Assembly (NCBI RefSeq): GCF_020144665.1
Contig: NZ_JAAHBQ010000005.1
Location: 34,082 to 98,081, forward strand
Direction: 5' to 3'
DNA: 64,000 bases
Origin: Oscillatoria salina IIICB1
Lineage (GTDB): Bacteria > Cyanobacteriota > Cyanobacteriia > Cyanobacteriales > SIO1D9
Shown: positions 1 through 9,592 of the stretch, piece after piece
How positions within the stretch are numbered: position 1 is the first letter of the stretch
How the letters are laid out: each line of letters opens with the position of its first letter
Position numbers and translations under genes: made by a program
The notes under the pieces: generated by a model
Told to the model about the DNA's origin: nothing
Database searches by the model: none
The model's input: only the letters and a program-made list of their open reading frames with translations

Positions 1-1601
1 TCAGAGAATTTAATCGTCGCTTTGAGTGGATGACGAAAAACTATCAACGTTTATTAACTGGAGTAGTTCATTATCGACTAGTGGCGATCGCGCTTTCTTT
101 TCTCATTCTCGGTGGTGGTAGTCTCTGGATGGTAGACCAAATTCCCCAAGAAATTTTACCTTCAATTAATACAGGTCAAGCTAATTTATTCGCTCAATTT
201 CCTCCCGGTACTACCTTAGAAACCAACCGCCAAGTAATGGAAGAGGTAGACAACATTATTACTCAACAACCAGAAACTGAATATGCTTTTACCTCAGTAG
301 GCGGTTTTCTTTTTGCTAGCATTACCAGCGAAAATGTTTTGCGAAGTTCTAGTACAATTAGCCTCAAACCCGGCACAGATGTTGAGGCTTTTGTCGAACG
401 AGTTACGAAAGAATTAGACAAGCTAAATTTAGTCGATATTCGCTTGCGTTTATCTCCCGGTGAAGTACGCGGAATTATCCTAACCAACTCGCCAATTCGT
501 GGTGCAGATGTTGATATAATGCTCCAAGGAGATAAGACCGAAACACTTCAGCAAGCAGGTCGTCAAATCCTCGCTGCTTTAGACGAAAAAGCTACTCTCG
601 CCCGCTTTCGACCCGATGCTGACCCGAAACAACCAGAAGTACAAATTCTTCCCAACTGGGAACGTTTAGCCGAATATAATTTAACCGCAGAAGACATTGG
701 CGATACCTTACAAACGGCGATTTTAGGGACAGTTCCCACCGAATTACAACGCGGAACTCGACTTGTAGACATTCGCGTTCAACTCGATCGAACCGCAATG
801 CAACGAGTCTCGCAACTCGAACAATTACCTTTATTTACCGATAATAACCGTCTGATTCGTTTAGGGGAAGTCGCTAAAATTGCCAAAGGCGCAGCTCCTG
901 GTGAAATTCAAAGAATTAACCAAAAAGAAGTATTTTTAATCGCAGGTAGTTTAGCCGAAGGTGCCAGTTTAAGCGAAGCGATCGCGGAAACTAACGCCAT
1001 CTTAGCGGAAATAGAATTACCTCCCGGAGTCAGAATTTTACCTAGTACCGCCGCCGAAAGTAATCAACAAGTTCAAGATTCTTTAAAAGTCTTAGGTGGT
1101 TTAGCCGCATTTCTCGTTTTTATCGTTATGGCGGTACAGTATAACTCCTTAATCGACCCGTTAGTAATCATGTTTACCGTTCCTCTCGCACTTGCAGGGG
1201 GAATTTTCGGATTGTACATCACCCAAACCGCGATCGGTGCAACAGTTTTAGTCGGCGCAGTCTTGTTAGTCGGGATCGTCGTTAATAACGCGATCGTCAT
1301 GGTAGAATTAGCCAACCAAATTCGCGACCAATACGGAGTCAGTTGTCAAACAGCAATTTTACAAGCTGCACCCCAACGTTTGCGACCAATTTTAATGACT
1401 ACAATTACCACAGTTTTAGGTTTATTTCCTCTCGCATTAGGTATCGGTGAAGGTTCGGAATTTCTCCAACCTTTAGGTGTAGTTGTCTTTTCTGGTTTGT
1501 CCCTAGCAACGTTTTTAACTTTGTTTATTATTCCCTGTTTCTACGTTTTGCTACACGGCTTATTTGGAAGTAGCAAAGTTAGTTATAGCACTACCAGATA
1601 G
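1..1601 (+). CDS. RND efflux pump, C-terminal part (5' end outside window)
   Basis: The reading frame is open to the left edge (frame begins at base 3), and residues before the first Met at base 30 read like the linker before TM7 of HAE1-type RND pumps, so this is the C-terminal half of a gene cut by the window and not a short gene. The visible part holds a TM segment at about 17-36, a periplasmic porter/docking region (about 40-330), and a membrane domain with the family signature VVNNAIVMVELANQIR near TM10. RND pumps export drugs, solvents or metals by proton antiport with a membrane-fusion protein and an outer membrane channel. It is convergent with the complete RND pump at 1735-4809, with a terminator hairpin between them. 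Substrate unknown. Confidence 0.9.
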   Translation, partial: REFNRRFEWMTKNYQRLLTGVVHYRLVAIALSFLILGGGSLWMVDQIPQEILPSINTGQANLFAQFPPGTTLETNRQVMEEVDNIITQQPETEYAFTSVGGFLFASITSENVLRSSSTISLKPGTDVEAFVERVTKELDKLNLVDIRLRLSPGEVRGIILTNSPIRGADVDIMLQGDKTETLQQAGRQILAALDEKATLARFRPDADPKQPEVQILPNWERLAEYNLTAEDIGDTLQTAILGTVPTELQRGTRLVDIRVQLDRTAMQRVSQLEQLPLFTDNNRLIRLGEVAKIAKGAAPGEIQRINQKEVFLIAGSLAEGASLSEAIAETNAILAEIELPPGVRILPSTAAESNQQVQDSLKVLGGLAAFLVFIVMAVQYNSLIDPLVIMFTVPLALAGGIFGLYITQTAIGATVLVGAVLLVGIVVNNAIVMVELANQIRDQYGVSCQTAILQAAPQRLRPILMTTITTVLGLFPLALGIGEGSEFLQPLGVVVFSGLSLATFLTLFIIPCFYVLLHGLFGSSKVSYSTTR

Positions 1602-1625
1602 AGTTAGAACATTGTTGAATCCTGT

Positions 1626-1652
1626 AGAGCGACTAAGATGGTCGCTCTTTTT
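1626..1652 (+). terminator. Rho-independent terminator after the first RND gene
   Basis: Perfect 8-bp stem AGAGCGAC / GTCGCTCT (1626-1633 and 1641-1648) with a 7-base loop, followed by TTTT. It sits 25 bases after the stop codon of the first RND gene. Confidence 0.8.
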
Positions 1653-1734
1653 AACTATGGTTAATTATGAGGATCTGATATAATACCCATTCTCATCGTA
1701 GAAACGTTCCGCACAACGTCTCTATACTCGACTA

Positions 1735-4700
1735 TCAATGCTCGCTAGGAACCAATTTTCTTTGCAATTTCTCAGCCAGAACATAAAACACTGGAACGAT
1801 AAATAAACTCAAAAAAGTCGAAACAATCATCCCACCAACAACCGCAGTTCCTAAAGATACCCGACTAGCTGCACCAGCCCCCGATGCTAATACCAAAGGT
1901 AGCAAACCGAAAATAGTTGAAAAAGCGGTCATCAAAATCGGACGAAAGCGGACTTGTCCCGCTTGAATTGCGGCTTTAGTTGCTGACATTCCCTCATCGC
2001 GTCTTTGGTTAGCAAACTCAACAATTAAAATTGAATTTTTCGTAACTAAACCAATCAACATAATCAAGCCAATTTGACTGTAAACATTCAAATTTAAGCC
2101 ACCTAATAATAAAGCACCAAAGGCTCCTAACAAAGATAGGGGAACCGCTAAAAGAATCACAATAGGATCGAGATAACTTTCAAATTGTGCCGCTAATACT
2201 AGGAAAATAAACGCTAAAGCTAAACCAAAGACAAATAAAATAGATTGACCTGCTTCTCTAAATTCTAACGACTGACCAGACAAGGTTGTCGAAATACTAT
2301 CAGGTAAAGTTTCCTCAGCTAAATTTTCTAAAGCTGTGAGCGCATCTCCCAAACTATAACCAGGTGCGGGACTACCTTCAATTGTTGCCGAACGAGAGCG
2401 GCTAAAATGATTAATTTGCGGCGGTGTTGTCGTACGTTCAACTGTTACTATTGAACTCAAAGGAATAACATCACCGTTGCTAGCTCGAACATAAAATTCG
2501 CCGATACTATCAGGTTCGTTGCGATATCTATCTTCAGCTTGAACTACTACTTCAAAACGACGATTTCCGCGATTAAAATTAGTAATTTCTTGTCCGCCTA
2601 AAAGAATTTGTAAAGTACGAGCTACATCGCGAACAGAAACGCCTAAATTACCCGCTAAAGCCCGATTTACTTCCACAGTTAATTCAGGTTTATTTAACTG
2701 AAAATTGGAATTAACATTCACTAATTCTGGTAACTGTCGAGCTTGATTTGCTAATCTTCCTGAAGCTTCTGCTAATTCTGATAAATCGTTTCCTTGGAGG
2801 ACAAATTGTACGGGTTGACTGAAACTAGCACCAGGTAGAGAAGAAGGATTAATTGGTAACACTAAAGCATCACTAATTTGTGAAAAACGACCGAATAAAC
2901 TATTAACAATTGTTTGTTGAGACTCATTTTCTGCGGTACGTTCTGACCAAGGTTTTAACTTAACAAAAGCAATTCCTTCACTGACGGGATTGCCGCCACT
3001 ACCACTAAAACCACCAATAGTAAAATAACTGTTTACTTCGGGAACTTCGCTATAAATTTCCTCAACTTGTTGCATTACTTCGTCGGTGTAGTTAATGCTA
3101 ACTCCTTCTGGTCCTTGGACAATGGTAAATATTGAGCCGCGATCTTCCGTAGGTAGAAATTCTTGGGGAATTTGGTTGTATAAAAAATAGGTGATTACTA
3201 GAGAAGCTACAAATAAAACAATCGCTACAAATTTAAGCTTCATTAACTGTTTTAAAGACCATTGATAAATAGCATTTAAACGATTTAAACCCCATTCTAA
3301 ACTATTAAAAAACCAACCACCTAGCTTACTATTTCGTCGCAATAATCGGGCTGATAAAGGCGGCGCGAGAGTGAGGGCGACAAAAGAAGAAAGTACCACT
3401 GCACCAGCGAGAGTAAGAGCAAATTCAGTAAATAATTTTCCCGTAGTACCGCCAGAAAATCCCACTGGTGCAAAGACAGCAATTAAAACAATTGTTGTGG
3501 CGATGACAGCAAAAACAACTTCGGCTACACCCACAGAAGCAGCGCGAAAAGGGGGGTAGTTTTCTTGTTCGATATAACGAACGATATTTTCGAGAACAAC
3601 AATCGTATCGTCAACGACTAAACCTGTAGCTAAAGTAAGCGCAAATAAAGTCAATGTATTCACCGAAAAATCCAGAAAATACATAATCGCAAATGCGCCA
3701 GTCAAAGCAATCGGAATAGTAATTGCGGGAATAATTGTCGATCGCCAGTCGTGTAAAAAGAGGAAAATCACCAAAACGACGAGTGCGATCGCCAAAAACA
3801 ACGACTTCCACACTTCCTCAATGGCGATCGCGACAAACTCGGAATCGTCGGAAGCTACTTGATATTGCATCCCCGCAGGAAAATTTTCTGACAATTCCTG
3901 CATTTTTTCTTTCACACCATTAGCAACTGCTAAAGTATTAGCATCGCTGAGTTTAACTACTCCTAAACCAACGGCAGCTTGACCTTTAAACCGGACAAAG
4001 CTACGATAATTTTCGGCTCCAATTTCTGCTCTACCTACGTCTTCTAAGCGAGTTTGGGAACCATCCGGATTGCTTCTAATTACTAAATCTTGATATTCTT
4101 CTGGTGCTTGTAATCTTCCCAAAGTTTGCACCGCATATTCGTTAAACTCTCCCTCAACAATACCGCTAGGAATCTGAACATTTTGGGAACGAAGCGCCTC
4201 TTCGACATCTAACACTGTTAAGTTTCTCGCTGCAAGTTGACGAGCATCGAGCCAAATTCGCATTGCATAACGACGTTCCCCACCAATAATTACACTACTA
4301 ACACCAGAAACCGATTCCAAAGCATCGACAATTACGCGATCGGCGTAGTCACTTAATTGCAAAGTTGTTAAATTTTCGCCATACAAAGCAAACCAAATTA
4401 TCGGTGAAGAAGAACCCGATTCTTTACTAACCACTGGCGCTTCGACATTATCTGGTAACTCTCCTCTAACTCGTCCAACCCTATCTCTCACGTCTTGTGC
4501 GGCGGTATCGAGGTCGCGATCTAGTTCAAATTGAACGGTTATTGTGCTGGTAGATTGACTGCTTTGCGAACTAAGAGTTTTAATGCCGTCAACGCCGTTA
4601 ATTTCTGCTTCTAAGATTTCGGTTACTTCTGTTTCTACTACTTCTGGATTTGCCCCAGGATACACGCTGGTAACTGTAACTACTGGTGGATCGATACTCG

Positions 4701-4809
4701 GATATTCTTGTACGGGCAGTCGTGTATAAGCAACTATTCCCAACAGAACAATTAGTAGGGAGCAAACTGAAGCAAAGACAGGTCTTTTTATAAAGAAGTC
4801 AGTAAACAT
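1735..4809 (-). CDS. RND multidrug/solvent efflux transporter, inner-membrane pump (HAE1/AcrB type)
   Basis: A complete 1024-residue inner-membrane proton antiporter, the normal length for AcrB/MexB-like pumps. The N-terminus MFTDFFIKRPVFASV is the classic cytoplasmic start plus TM1. The TM4 motif GLVVDDTIVVLEN carries the paired proton-relay aspartates (about D400 and D401). Two tandem porter regions follow TM1 and TM7, and the TM10-11 signature is KNSILIVEFANQRRDEG. The gene for its membrane-fusion partner (5042-6406) lies upstream on the same strand, separated by about 230 bases of short-repeat DNA, so the two probably form an operon. No outer membrane channel gene is visible nearby. Substrate cannot be read from the sequence. 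Confidence 0.95.
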   Translation of the reverse strand: MFTDFFIKRPVFASVCSLLIVLLGIVAYTRLPVQEYPSIDPPVVTVTSVYPGANPEVVETEVTEILEAEINGVDGIKTLSSQSSQSTSTITVQFELDRDLDTAAQDVRDRVGRVRGELPDNVEAPVVSKESGSSSPIIWFALYGENLTTLQLSDYADRVIVDALESVSGVSSVIIGGERRYAMRIWLDARQLAARNLTVLDVEEALRSQNVQIPSGIVEGEFNEYAVQTLGRLQAPEEYQDLVIRSNPDGSQTRLEDVGRAEIGAENYRSFVRFKGQAAVGLGVVKLSDANTLAVANGVKEKMQELSENFPAGMQYQVASDDSEFVAIAIEEVWKSLFLAIALVVLVIFLFLHDWRSTIIPAITIPIALTGAFAIMYFLDFSVNTLTLFALTLATGLVVDDTIVVLENIVRYIEQENYPPFRAASVGVAEVVFAVIATTIVLIAVFAPVGFSGGTTGKLFTEFALTLAGAVVLSSFVALTLAPPLSARLLRRNSKLGGWFFNSLEWGLNRLNAIYQWSLKQLMKLKFVAIVLFVASLVITYFLYNQIPQEFLPTEDRGSIFTIVQGPEGVSINYTDEVMQQVEEIYSEVPEVNSYFTIGGFSGSGGNPVSEGIAFVKLKPWSERTAENESQQTIVNSLFGRFSQISDALVLPINPSSLPGASFSQPVQFVLQGNDLSELAEASGRLANQARQLPELVNVNSNFQLNKPELTVEVNRALAGNLGVSVRDVARTLQILLGGQEITNFNRGNRRFEVVVQAEDRYRNEPDSIGEFYVRASNGDVIPLSSIVTVERTTTPPQINHFSRSRSATIEGSPAPGYSLGDALTALENLAEETLPDSISTTLSGQSLEFREAGQSILFVFGLALAFIFLVLAAQFESYLDPIVILLAVPLSLLGAFGALLLGGLNLNVYSQIGLIMLIGLVTKNSILIVEFANQRRDEGMSATKAAIQAGQVRFRPILMTAFSTIFGLLPLVLASGAGAASRVSLGTAVVGGMIVSTFLSLFIVPVFYVLAEKLQRKLVPSEH

Positions 4810-4814
4810 TTTTT

Positions 4815-4990
4815 CAGTGAGCAGTTATCAGTTAGCAGTTATTAGTTGTCAGTGAGCAGTTATCAGTTATTAGTTGTCAGTGAGCAATTCCTAGTCCCTA
4901 ATCCCCAATCCCCAATCACCAATTAGCAGTTACCAGTTACCAGTTACCAATAGATATTGGAGACAAAAAGCAATTAGGGAATAAACTGTT
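4815..4990. repeat. Short tandem repeats (CAGTTATCAGT / CCCAATC type)
   Basis: Iterated CAGTTATCAGTTA-, GTGAGCAGTTA- and CCCCAATC-like units fill the gap between the two pump genes. The same families recur at 9575-9600, 11790-11825, 44240-44300 and 50060-50310. Such degenerate heptamer repeats are common in filamentous and some unicellular cyanobacteria. No coding potential. Confidence 0.75.
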
Positions 4991-5041
4991 CACTGGTCAC
5001 TGTTCCCTGTTCACTGAACCCAATCCCCTCCTCACCAGTCC

Positions 5042-6406
5042 CTAATCTCCTCCTAAAGGCGAAATTGGCGCACCATCGAACAATTTTTGCATCCCAGAGA
5101 TAACAATTTGAGTTCCTGGTTGGAGTCCTTCAGTAACTTCTGTAGTTGTTTCTCGTTCTAAACCGAGTTGAATTGGTTGTTTTTGAGCAATTAACTGTCC
5201 TTCTCGATCTACAGGAAGGTAAACAAACCTTTCTTCGCCTTCGTAAACAATAGCCGTTGTCGGGATTACGACTGCATTTGGACGTTCTTCCCAAATAATT
5301 CGCGATCGCACAAATTGTCCGTCTCGTAATTCTCCATTAGGGTTGGGAAAGGTAGCTTTCGCGGCGATCGCTTGTGACTCGGTATCTACTTGGGGCGCAA
5401 TAAAACTAATTCTACCCGTACCCAGATAATTACCTCGAGAATCTTCAGCCTCAACTGTTAATCCTAAACGTAAGTCCGCAGTACGTTCGATGGGAATTGC
5501 CAGGCGTAAATCTAAATCTTGGTTGGCGGTAATACTGGTGAGATCGTCGCCACTTTGGAGATATTCGCCTTCTTTGACGGGAATGTCCCCAATTACGCCC
5601 GCAAACGGTGCCACAATCGTATTATCTTGCAATTGTTCCTGGAGCAGTTCAACATCTGCTTGACGTTGTTCTAAGGTAGCTTGGGCTTGATTAAATCTTG
5701 CTTGAGCGGCGGCAATACGTTGGTTGGTAGCATTAAGAGCAGCCCTAGCCGCTTCTAAATCTCTGGTTACGCGATCTAGTTCTTGTCTTGCTAAGGCTCC
5801 TTGTCCCACTAAACCAGAAATTCGCCGATATTGCTCTTGTTGAAGATTAACATCGGCTTGGGCGCTACTGCGTTCGGCGATTAAAGCTTGTAATTCAGCC
5901 CTAGCGGTTTCTTGAGCAGCTTGAGCAGCGTTAACGCTGGATCTCGCTCTTTCTATCTCTGTTTGGGTTTGTTCCGCCGAAATTCTCGCGATCGCGCTTC
6001 CGGCTGCTACTTGTTGTCCTTCGCGAACGTAAATTTCCTCGATTCTTCCTTCGGTTTCGCTTTCAATACTTGAGGTTCTCTCAGCTTCGAGATTCCCCAC
6101 AAATTCGGAAGTTTCTTCTACTGTGGTCGTTTCCGCTACGCCTAACTCCACAGGTGTACCCCTAGGTTGGCTTTGCTCGGTGGTCGTTTCCGAACTAGAA
6201 TTATATTCTTGCCACCACCACCAACCACCAAATCCAAGTCCACCCAAAAGCGCGATCGCTCCCCAAATTTTCCACCAATTACGGCTTTTTTGGCGATGTT
6301 TGACTAAAGTTTTCAGTTCTTCCTCTTGCTCTAAAGAACTATCTTTGTCTACCTCCGGCTGCTTTTCTGGTGCTTCAATTGTTTTTTTACTTGACTGAGG
6401 ACTCAT
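5042..6406 (-). CDS. RND pump membrane-fusion (periplasmic adaptor) protein, HlyD/AcrA family
   Basis: The 454-residue protein links an inner-membrane RND pump to an outer-membrane channel. A cytoplasmic charged head (1-40) is followed by one TM anchor (about 43-65, ending in a run of tryptophans), then a lipoyl half-motif, a long Ala/Gln/Glu-rich coiled-coil hairpin (about 135-260), the second lipoyl half (NTIVAPFAGVIGDIPVKEGE, about 265-285) and a beta-barrel/membrane-proximal domain. It is anchored by a TM helix and not by a lipobox. It precedes the RND pump at 1735-4809 on the minus strand and is almost certainly its partner. Confidence 0.93.
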   Translation of the reverse strand: MSPQSSKKTIEAPEKQPEVDKDSSLEQEEELKTLVKHRQKSRNWWKIWGAIALLGGLGFGGWWWWQEYNSSSETTTEQSQPRGTPVELGVAETTTVEETSEFVGNLEAERTSSIESETEGRIEEIYVREGQQVAAGSAIARISAEQTQTEIERARSSVNAAQAAQETARAELQALIAERSSAQADVNLQQEQYRRISGLVGQGALARQELDRVTRDLEAARAALNATNQRIAAAQARFNQAQATLEQRQADVELLQEQLQDNTIVAPFAGVIGDIPVKEGEYLQSGDDLTSITANQDLDLRLAIPIERTADLRLGLTVEAEDSRGNYLGTGRISFIAPQVDTESQAIAAKATFPNPNGELRDGQFVRSRIIWEERPNAVVIPTTAIVYEGEERFVYLPVDREGQLIAQKQPIQLGLERETTTEVTEGLQPGTQIVISGMQKLFDGAPISPLGGD

Positions 6407-6935
6407 TCTCTCTACTTAGCTTTTACTTACGCGAGATGCAAACGAGATAAGTTAATTTCTCATCCTGAAAATAGGCAGTGCAGCTACTTGTTACCTGAAT
6501 ATTTACAATTATTCATCTTTTGGCAGGTATTTTACATCCTTCCAAAGGTTCATTGACTCACGCGTCAGGTTAGGCGCAAAAAAAGCGTCAAATGGCACTA
6601 GACGCGAGACAAGTTTCTTGCCCAAATGAAGCCCAAAGTCTCTTGGTAGGCGGCAAATACGTCTCCATTTTCGGGAGCCAAGCAGAAAAATGAGAAGATA
6701 TTCAAATAACTGTGCTTGACAAGAGAAGAGTTTTGTACTTGAGGTTGGTGCTAGAGGTTGCTGGGACAAACCCTTAATTCAAGTTGTGCCAAAAGGAAGT
6801 ATTATAGGATACTGAAAAGTTGAGGATTACTCAGAATGTAGTGCAGTTGGTAACTATGAGTATTAGTCTAAAACCGGAACACGAACAATTTATTAAGTCT
6901 CAGGCGGCGAGAAAGTAATAATTTGGAGATATCTG
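6407..6935. other. Intergenic region left of the PLP/ligase pair
   Basis: A 529-base stretch with no convincing full-length gene. It contains an 86-codon minus-strand frame (6509-6769) with no recognisable family, and the start of an antitoxin-like gene at 6856-6918. It looks like a junction of decayed accessory DNA between the pump operon and the AT-rich two-gene unit. Confidence 0.5.
6856..6918 (+). pseudogene. ParD/CopG-type antitoxin, N-terminal remnant
   Basis: The frame encodes MSISLKPEHEQFIKSQAARK and then a TAA stop, only 20 residues. This matches the start of ParD-like ribbon-helix-helix antitoxins (pattern M-x-I-S-L-x-P-E-x-E-x-F-I), whose usual length is about 80-95 residues. No remainder of the antitoxin and no RelE/ParE toxin is seen downstream; the class V PLP gene starts 17 bases later. 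It is most simply a truncated toxin-antitoxin relic left at the edge of an insertion. A short functional leader peptide is possible but less likely. Confidence 0.5.
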
Positions 6936-8174
6936 ATGTCAACAGCAATCTATCTTAATACCGCTAGATTGGGACTTATGTTACCTAGGGTACAGAGATT
7001 ATACGGTGATTTTCTCAAGTTTACAGGTGACGAAGTCAGCTCACTCTATTTTGATAAATTTATCTATTTTGGATTTGAATCTTTACCAAATAAAATACAA
7101 AAAATATATCCATTTTTGTCAGACTGGAAAGGAATTTCAAATTTCAAAAAATCTTTAAAAAGTATACTATCAGTCCCTTTATATGCAACTACAGATGCAA
7201 AAATATTATTAGCTAATCGTTCCTGTCAATTAATGAAACTAGGAGCAAACCTTCTCTTTCTTAAATCCCCAAAAGTCTTAACAACCGATTTAGAATGGCC
7301 TCAATATAAAGCAATTCTGAAACAACAAAAAGAATTTCTAGGAGGCAAAATAAAAACAGTTGACCTCCGTTCATTTATTTTAGAAGATAATTGTACTCGG
7401 GAGGATCTAATTTCAAGAGTTATTTCTGCTTATGACAAATATGATTGTGACGGCTTATTCATTAGTCATATTACCTTTGAAGGATTTCGACTTCCAGTTG
7501 AAGACATAGTAAAAATTATTACTAGTCAAAAGAAAAAACCATCATTTGTTGTTGTTGATGGCTCGCAATCTTTTTCTCATAGCCCATTAAATATTTTAGA
7601 ATATAGTGATTTTTACATAACAGGTTGTCATAAATGGCTGAGAGCGTGGCATCCAATGGGATTAGCTTTTTGTTCTCAATCCAATTCGGTAGAATTTATA
7701 ACAACTATTTATCGTCAGATGCTGGAAAAGGGCAAATTAGATGACCCTCTTTTAAATTTTACAAACCAACTTGAATTAGGATCTAATTCTGCATTTACAG
7801 AAACTGTAAACTTGAATTCATTATTTTCAGCAGCAGCAGCAGTAGCAAATATCCTTGAGGGTAATCAATCAATGGAACAAAAATTTAAGAAATTAGTTGA
7901 GCAAGTAGAAAAGCTAGAAGCTGTTTCAATAAATTATCACTGGACACCTTTAGTTAAAAACGATTCCCTCAAATCAGGAATTGGTTTAATCAAAAGCACG
8001 AAACCATCAATTAGAGCTTTGACGCCAAAACAACTTCGAGCTAGTTTTCAGTCACATGGGATTGATTTAACAGCTTATGGAAAAGGTATTATTCGCATCT
8101 CGGCACCTATTAAAGAATTAGATATAAATGATTATAAACTGTTTCATAAAGCTTTAGATTTTTGTCATTCATAA
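6936..8174 (+). CDS. PLP-dependent enzyme, aminotransferase class V fold (unknown substrate)
   Basis: This 412-residue protein has the class V (cysteine desulfurase / EgtE-like) layout: an N-terminal YLNTARLGLMLPRVQ motif, an aspartate in VVVDGSQS (about residue 208) that would contact the PLP pyridine nitrogen, and the Schiff-base lysine in TGCHKWLRAWHPMGLAF (about 225-241). It lacks the mobile-loop cysteine of desulfurases, so it is more likely a C-S lyase, epimerase or related enzyme. The ATG has a GGAG ribosome site 8 bases upstream. The next gene, a GCS2-type ligase, starts 8 bases after the stop, implying one operon. Codon use is AT-rich with no HIP1 octamer, unlike the neighbours, suggesting horizontal acquisition. 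Exact reaction unknown. Confidence 0.8.
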   Translation: MSTAIYLNTARLGLMLPRVQRLYGDFLKFTGDEVSSLYFDKFIYFGFESLPNKIQKIYPFLSDWKGISNFKKSLKSILSVPLYATTDAKILLANRSCQLMKLGANLLFLKSPKVLTTDLEWPQYKAILKQQKEFLGGKIKTVDLRSFILEDNCTREDLISRVISAYDKYDCDGLFISHITFEGFRLPVEDIVKIITSQKKKPSFVVVDGSQSFSHSPLNILEYSDFYITGCHKWLRAWHPMGLAFCSQSNSVEFITTIYRQMLEKGKLDDPLLNFTNQLELGSNSAFTETVNLNSLFSAAAAVANILEGNQSMEQKFKKLVEQVEKLEAVSINYHWTPLVKNDSLKSGIGLIKSTKPSIRALTPKQLRASFQSHGIDLTAYGKGIIRISAPIKELDINDYKLFHKALDFCHS

Positions 8175-8182
8175 GCAGAAAT

Positions 8183-9541
8183 ATGTTAAATAGAAAAATT
8201 GGTTTAGAATTTGAATTTCCAGCAATTAATCTAAGTGATGGTAAAATGATCGACCGCTCCCAAATCAAAAAAGTTTGGGACGAATTAGGAAAAAACTTTG
8301 ATTATCAAACTTATTACGATCCTGCAACTAAGCAGCCTGTAGGAGTTTTATACAAAGATGAAGATGGCAGGATCGTGATTGTCGATACTGACGTCAGTGT
8401 TGGTTTAGTTGAGTTTGGCTTTAATCCCTTTTACACTTTACATGATTGTTATGAAAATATGGTAAAAATACTCAAAAACTTTTTACCATATTTTCATAAT
8501 AATGGTATTGGGTTACTATCTACTACTTTTCATCCCAAAACTCCCAATTTTTATCCCGATCTCAAAACTGAAAAAGTCTGGTATAGAGTGTTACTTAAAC
8601 ATCTAAATCATTATCTGGGATCTAATTACGCAGCTCATCAGGTTTGTATCGATGTAAGCTATGAAGAACTTATGCCATTGACTAACTCTCTTCTAGCTCT
8701 TTCTAGTATATTTATTGCTTTGTTTGCTAATAGTTCAGTCGGTGAAAACAAAATTTTTCAAAATCATGATGAAAGAGAATATCGTTGGGATTTTTGGCCT
8801 AGCAATCATCCGAACCGCCTGCAATTACCAAGTCGCAAATTTGCCAGTTTCACAGAATATTTAAAGTATAATTTTGAGGTTCCTTTCGTCGCTGTAAAGC
8901 GACCAAATAGTTTCTGTATTGTTGAAGATGAAGTTAGTAATTTTGAGTATTTAGTCAAAGATAATTGGAAGGCTTTTGATGTGATCGACACTGAATACAA
9001 ATTTCTTGAACCTACAATTAATGATGTTAATGAAATGAATCAGTATATTTTCCTGAAAACCAGGATAAAATACTTTTTTAAAAAGCAATCTTCATTATCA
9101 GATTTATTAAAAAACTATAAGGAGAATACATTTGACGATTTTGCTAAGGTAAATCTTGAAAAATTGTATTTAGAAAATAGAAGTATAGATGCTCAAAATT
9201 GGGATGAAATTATGGCTCCTTCTGCATTTATCCTCGGTCTAATTGAAAACCTGCCTCAGACAAAAAAAGTCGTCGATAGTCAACCTTGGGAATATTGGTT
9301 GGAACTGAGAAAAAGAACGATAAAAAGTAGTCTAAAAGTAGAAGAAGCTGTTTTAATTAGTCAAGAATTATTAGAAATTTCTAAGCAAGGATTGGTAAAA
9401 AGAAATATGGGAGAAGAAGTATATCTAGATTCCATTGCTAGGAACTTAAAAGACCAAAAATCTCCAGCAATGAAAGCTATTGAAGAATATCAAGATCGCG
9501 GCATCGATGGATATATAAAAAATAGACTAATTAACTTATAA
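8183..9541 (+). CDS. Glutamate-cysteine ligase-like carboxylate-amine ligase (GCS2 superfamily)
   Basis: Starting at the ATG at 8183 gives 452 residues beginning MLNRKIGLEFEFP; a TTG at 8162 would overlap the previous gene and add seven unlikely residues. The GLEFEFP motif is the N-terminal metal/ATP-binding strand of GCS2 ligases. A second family signature is the segment near residue 155, AAHQVCIDVSYEELM followed by LALSSIFIALFANSS, which resembles the plant/proteobacterial GshA and EgtA class. Such enzymes form an amide between a glutamate-like carboxylate and an amine using ATP. The preceding PLP gene is only 8 bases away. In ergothioneine synthesis an EgtA (GCS2) and an EgtE (class V PLP) act in one pathway, but EgtB and EgtD are not in this window. 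Confidence 0.75.
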   Translation: MLNRKIGLEFEFPAINLSDGKMIDRSQIKKVWDELGKNFDYQTYYDPATKQPVGVLYKDEDGRIVIVDTDVSVGLVEFGFNPFYTLHDCYENMVKILKNFLPYFHNNGIGLLSTTFHPKTPNFYPDLKTEKVWYRVLLKHLNHYLGSNYAAHQVCIDVSYEELMPLTNSLLALSSIFIALFANSSVGENKIFQNHDEREYRWDFWPSNHPNRLQLPSRKFASFTEYLKYNFEVPFVAVKRPNSFCIVEDEVSNFEYLVKDNWKAFDVIDTEYKFLEPTINDVNEMNQYIFLKTRIKYFFKKQSSLSDLLKNYKENTFDDFAKVNLEKLYLENRSIDAQNWDEIMAPSAFILGLIENLPQTKKVVDSQPWEYWLELRKRTIKSSLKVEEAVLISQELLEISKQGLVKRNMGEEVYLDSIARNLKDQKSPAMKAIEEYQDRGIDGYIKNRLINL

Positions 9542-9592
9542 ATCGATTATTGGGACTTATAACAGCGATCGGACGCTGTTTACTGTTTACTG

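Noticed and set aside
4815..4990. CRISPR array
   Set aside because: The repeats are short, degenerate and contiguous, without constant-length unique spacers; no cas genes are in the window.
6509..6769. 86-codon open frame on the minus strand
   Set aside because: No ribosome site, no recognisable family and an irregular composition; it lies in a region of decayed accessory DNA. Kept only as a remark in the intergenic entry.
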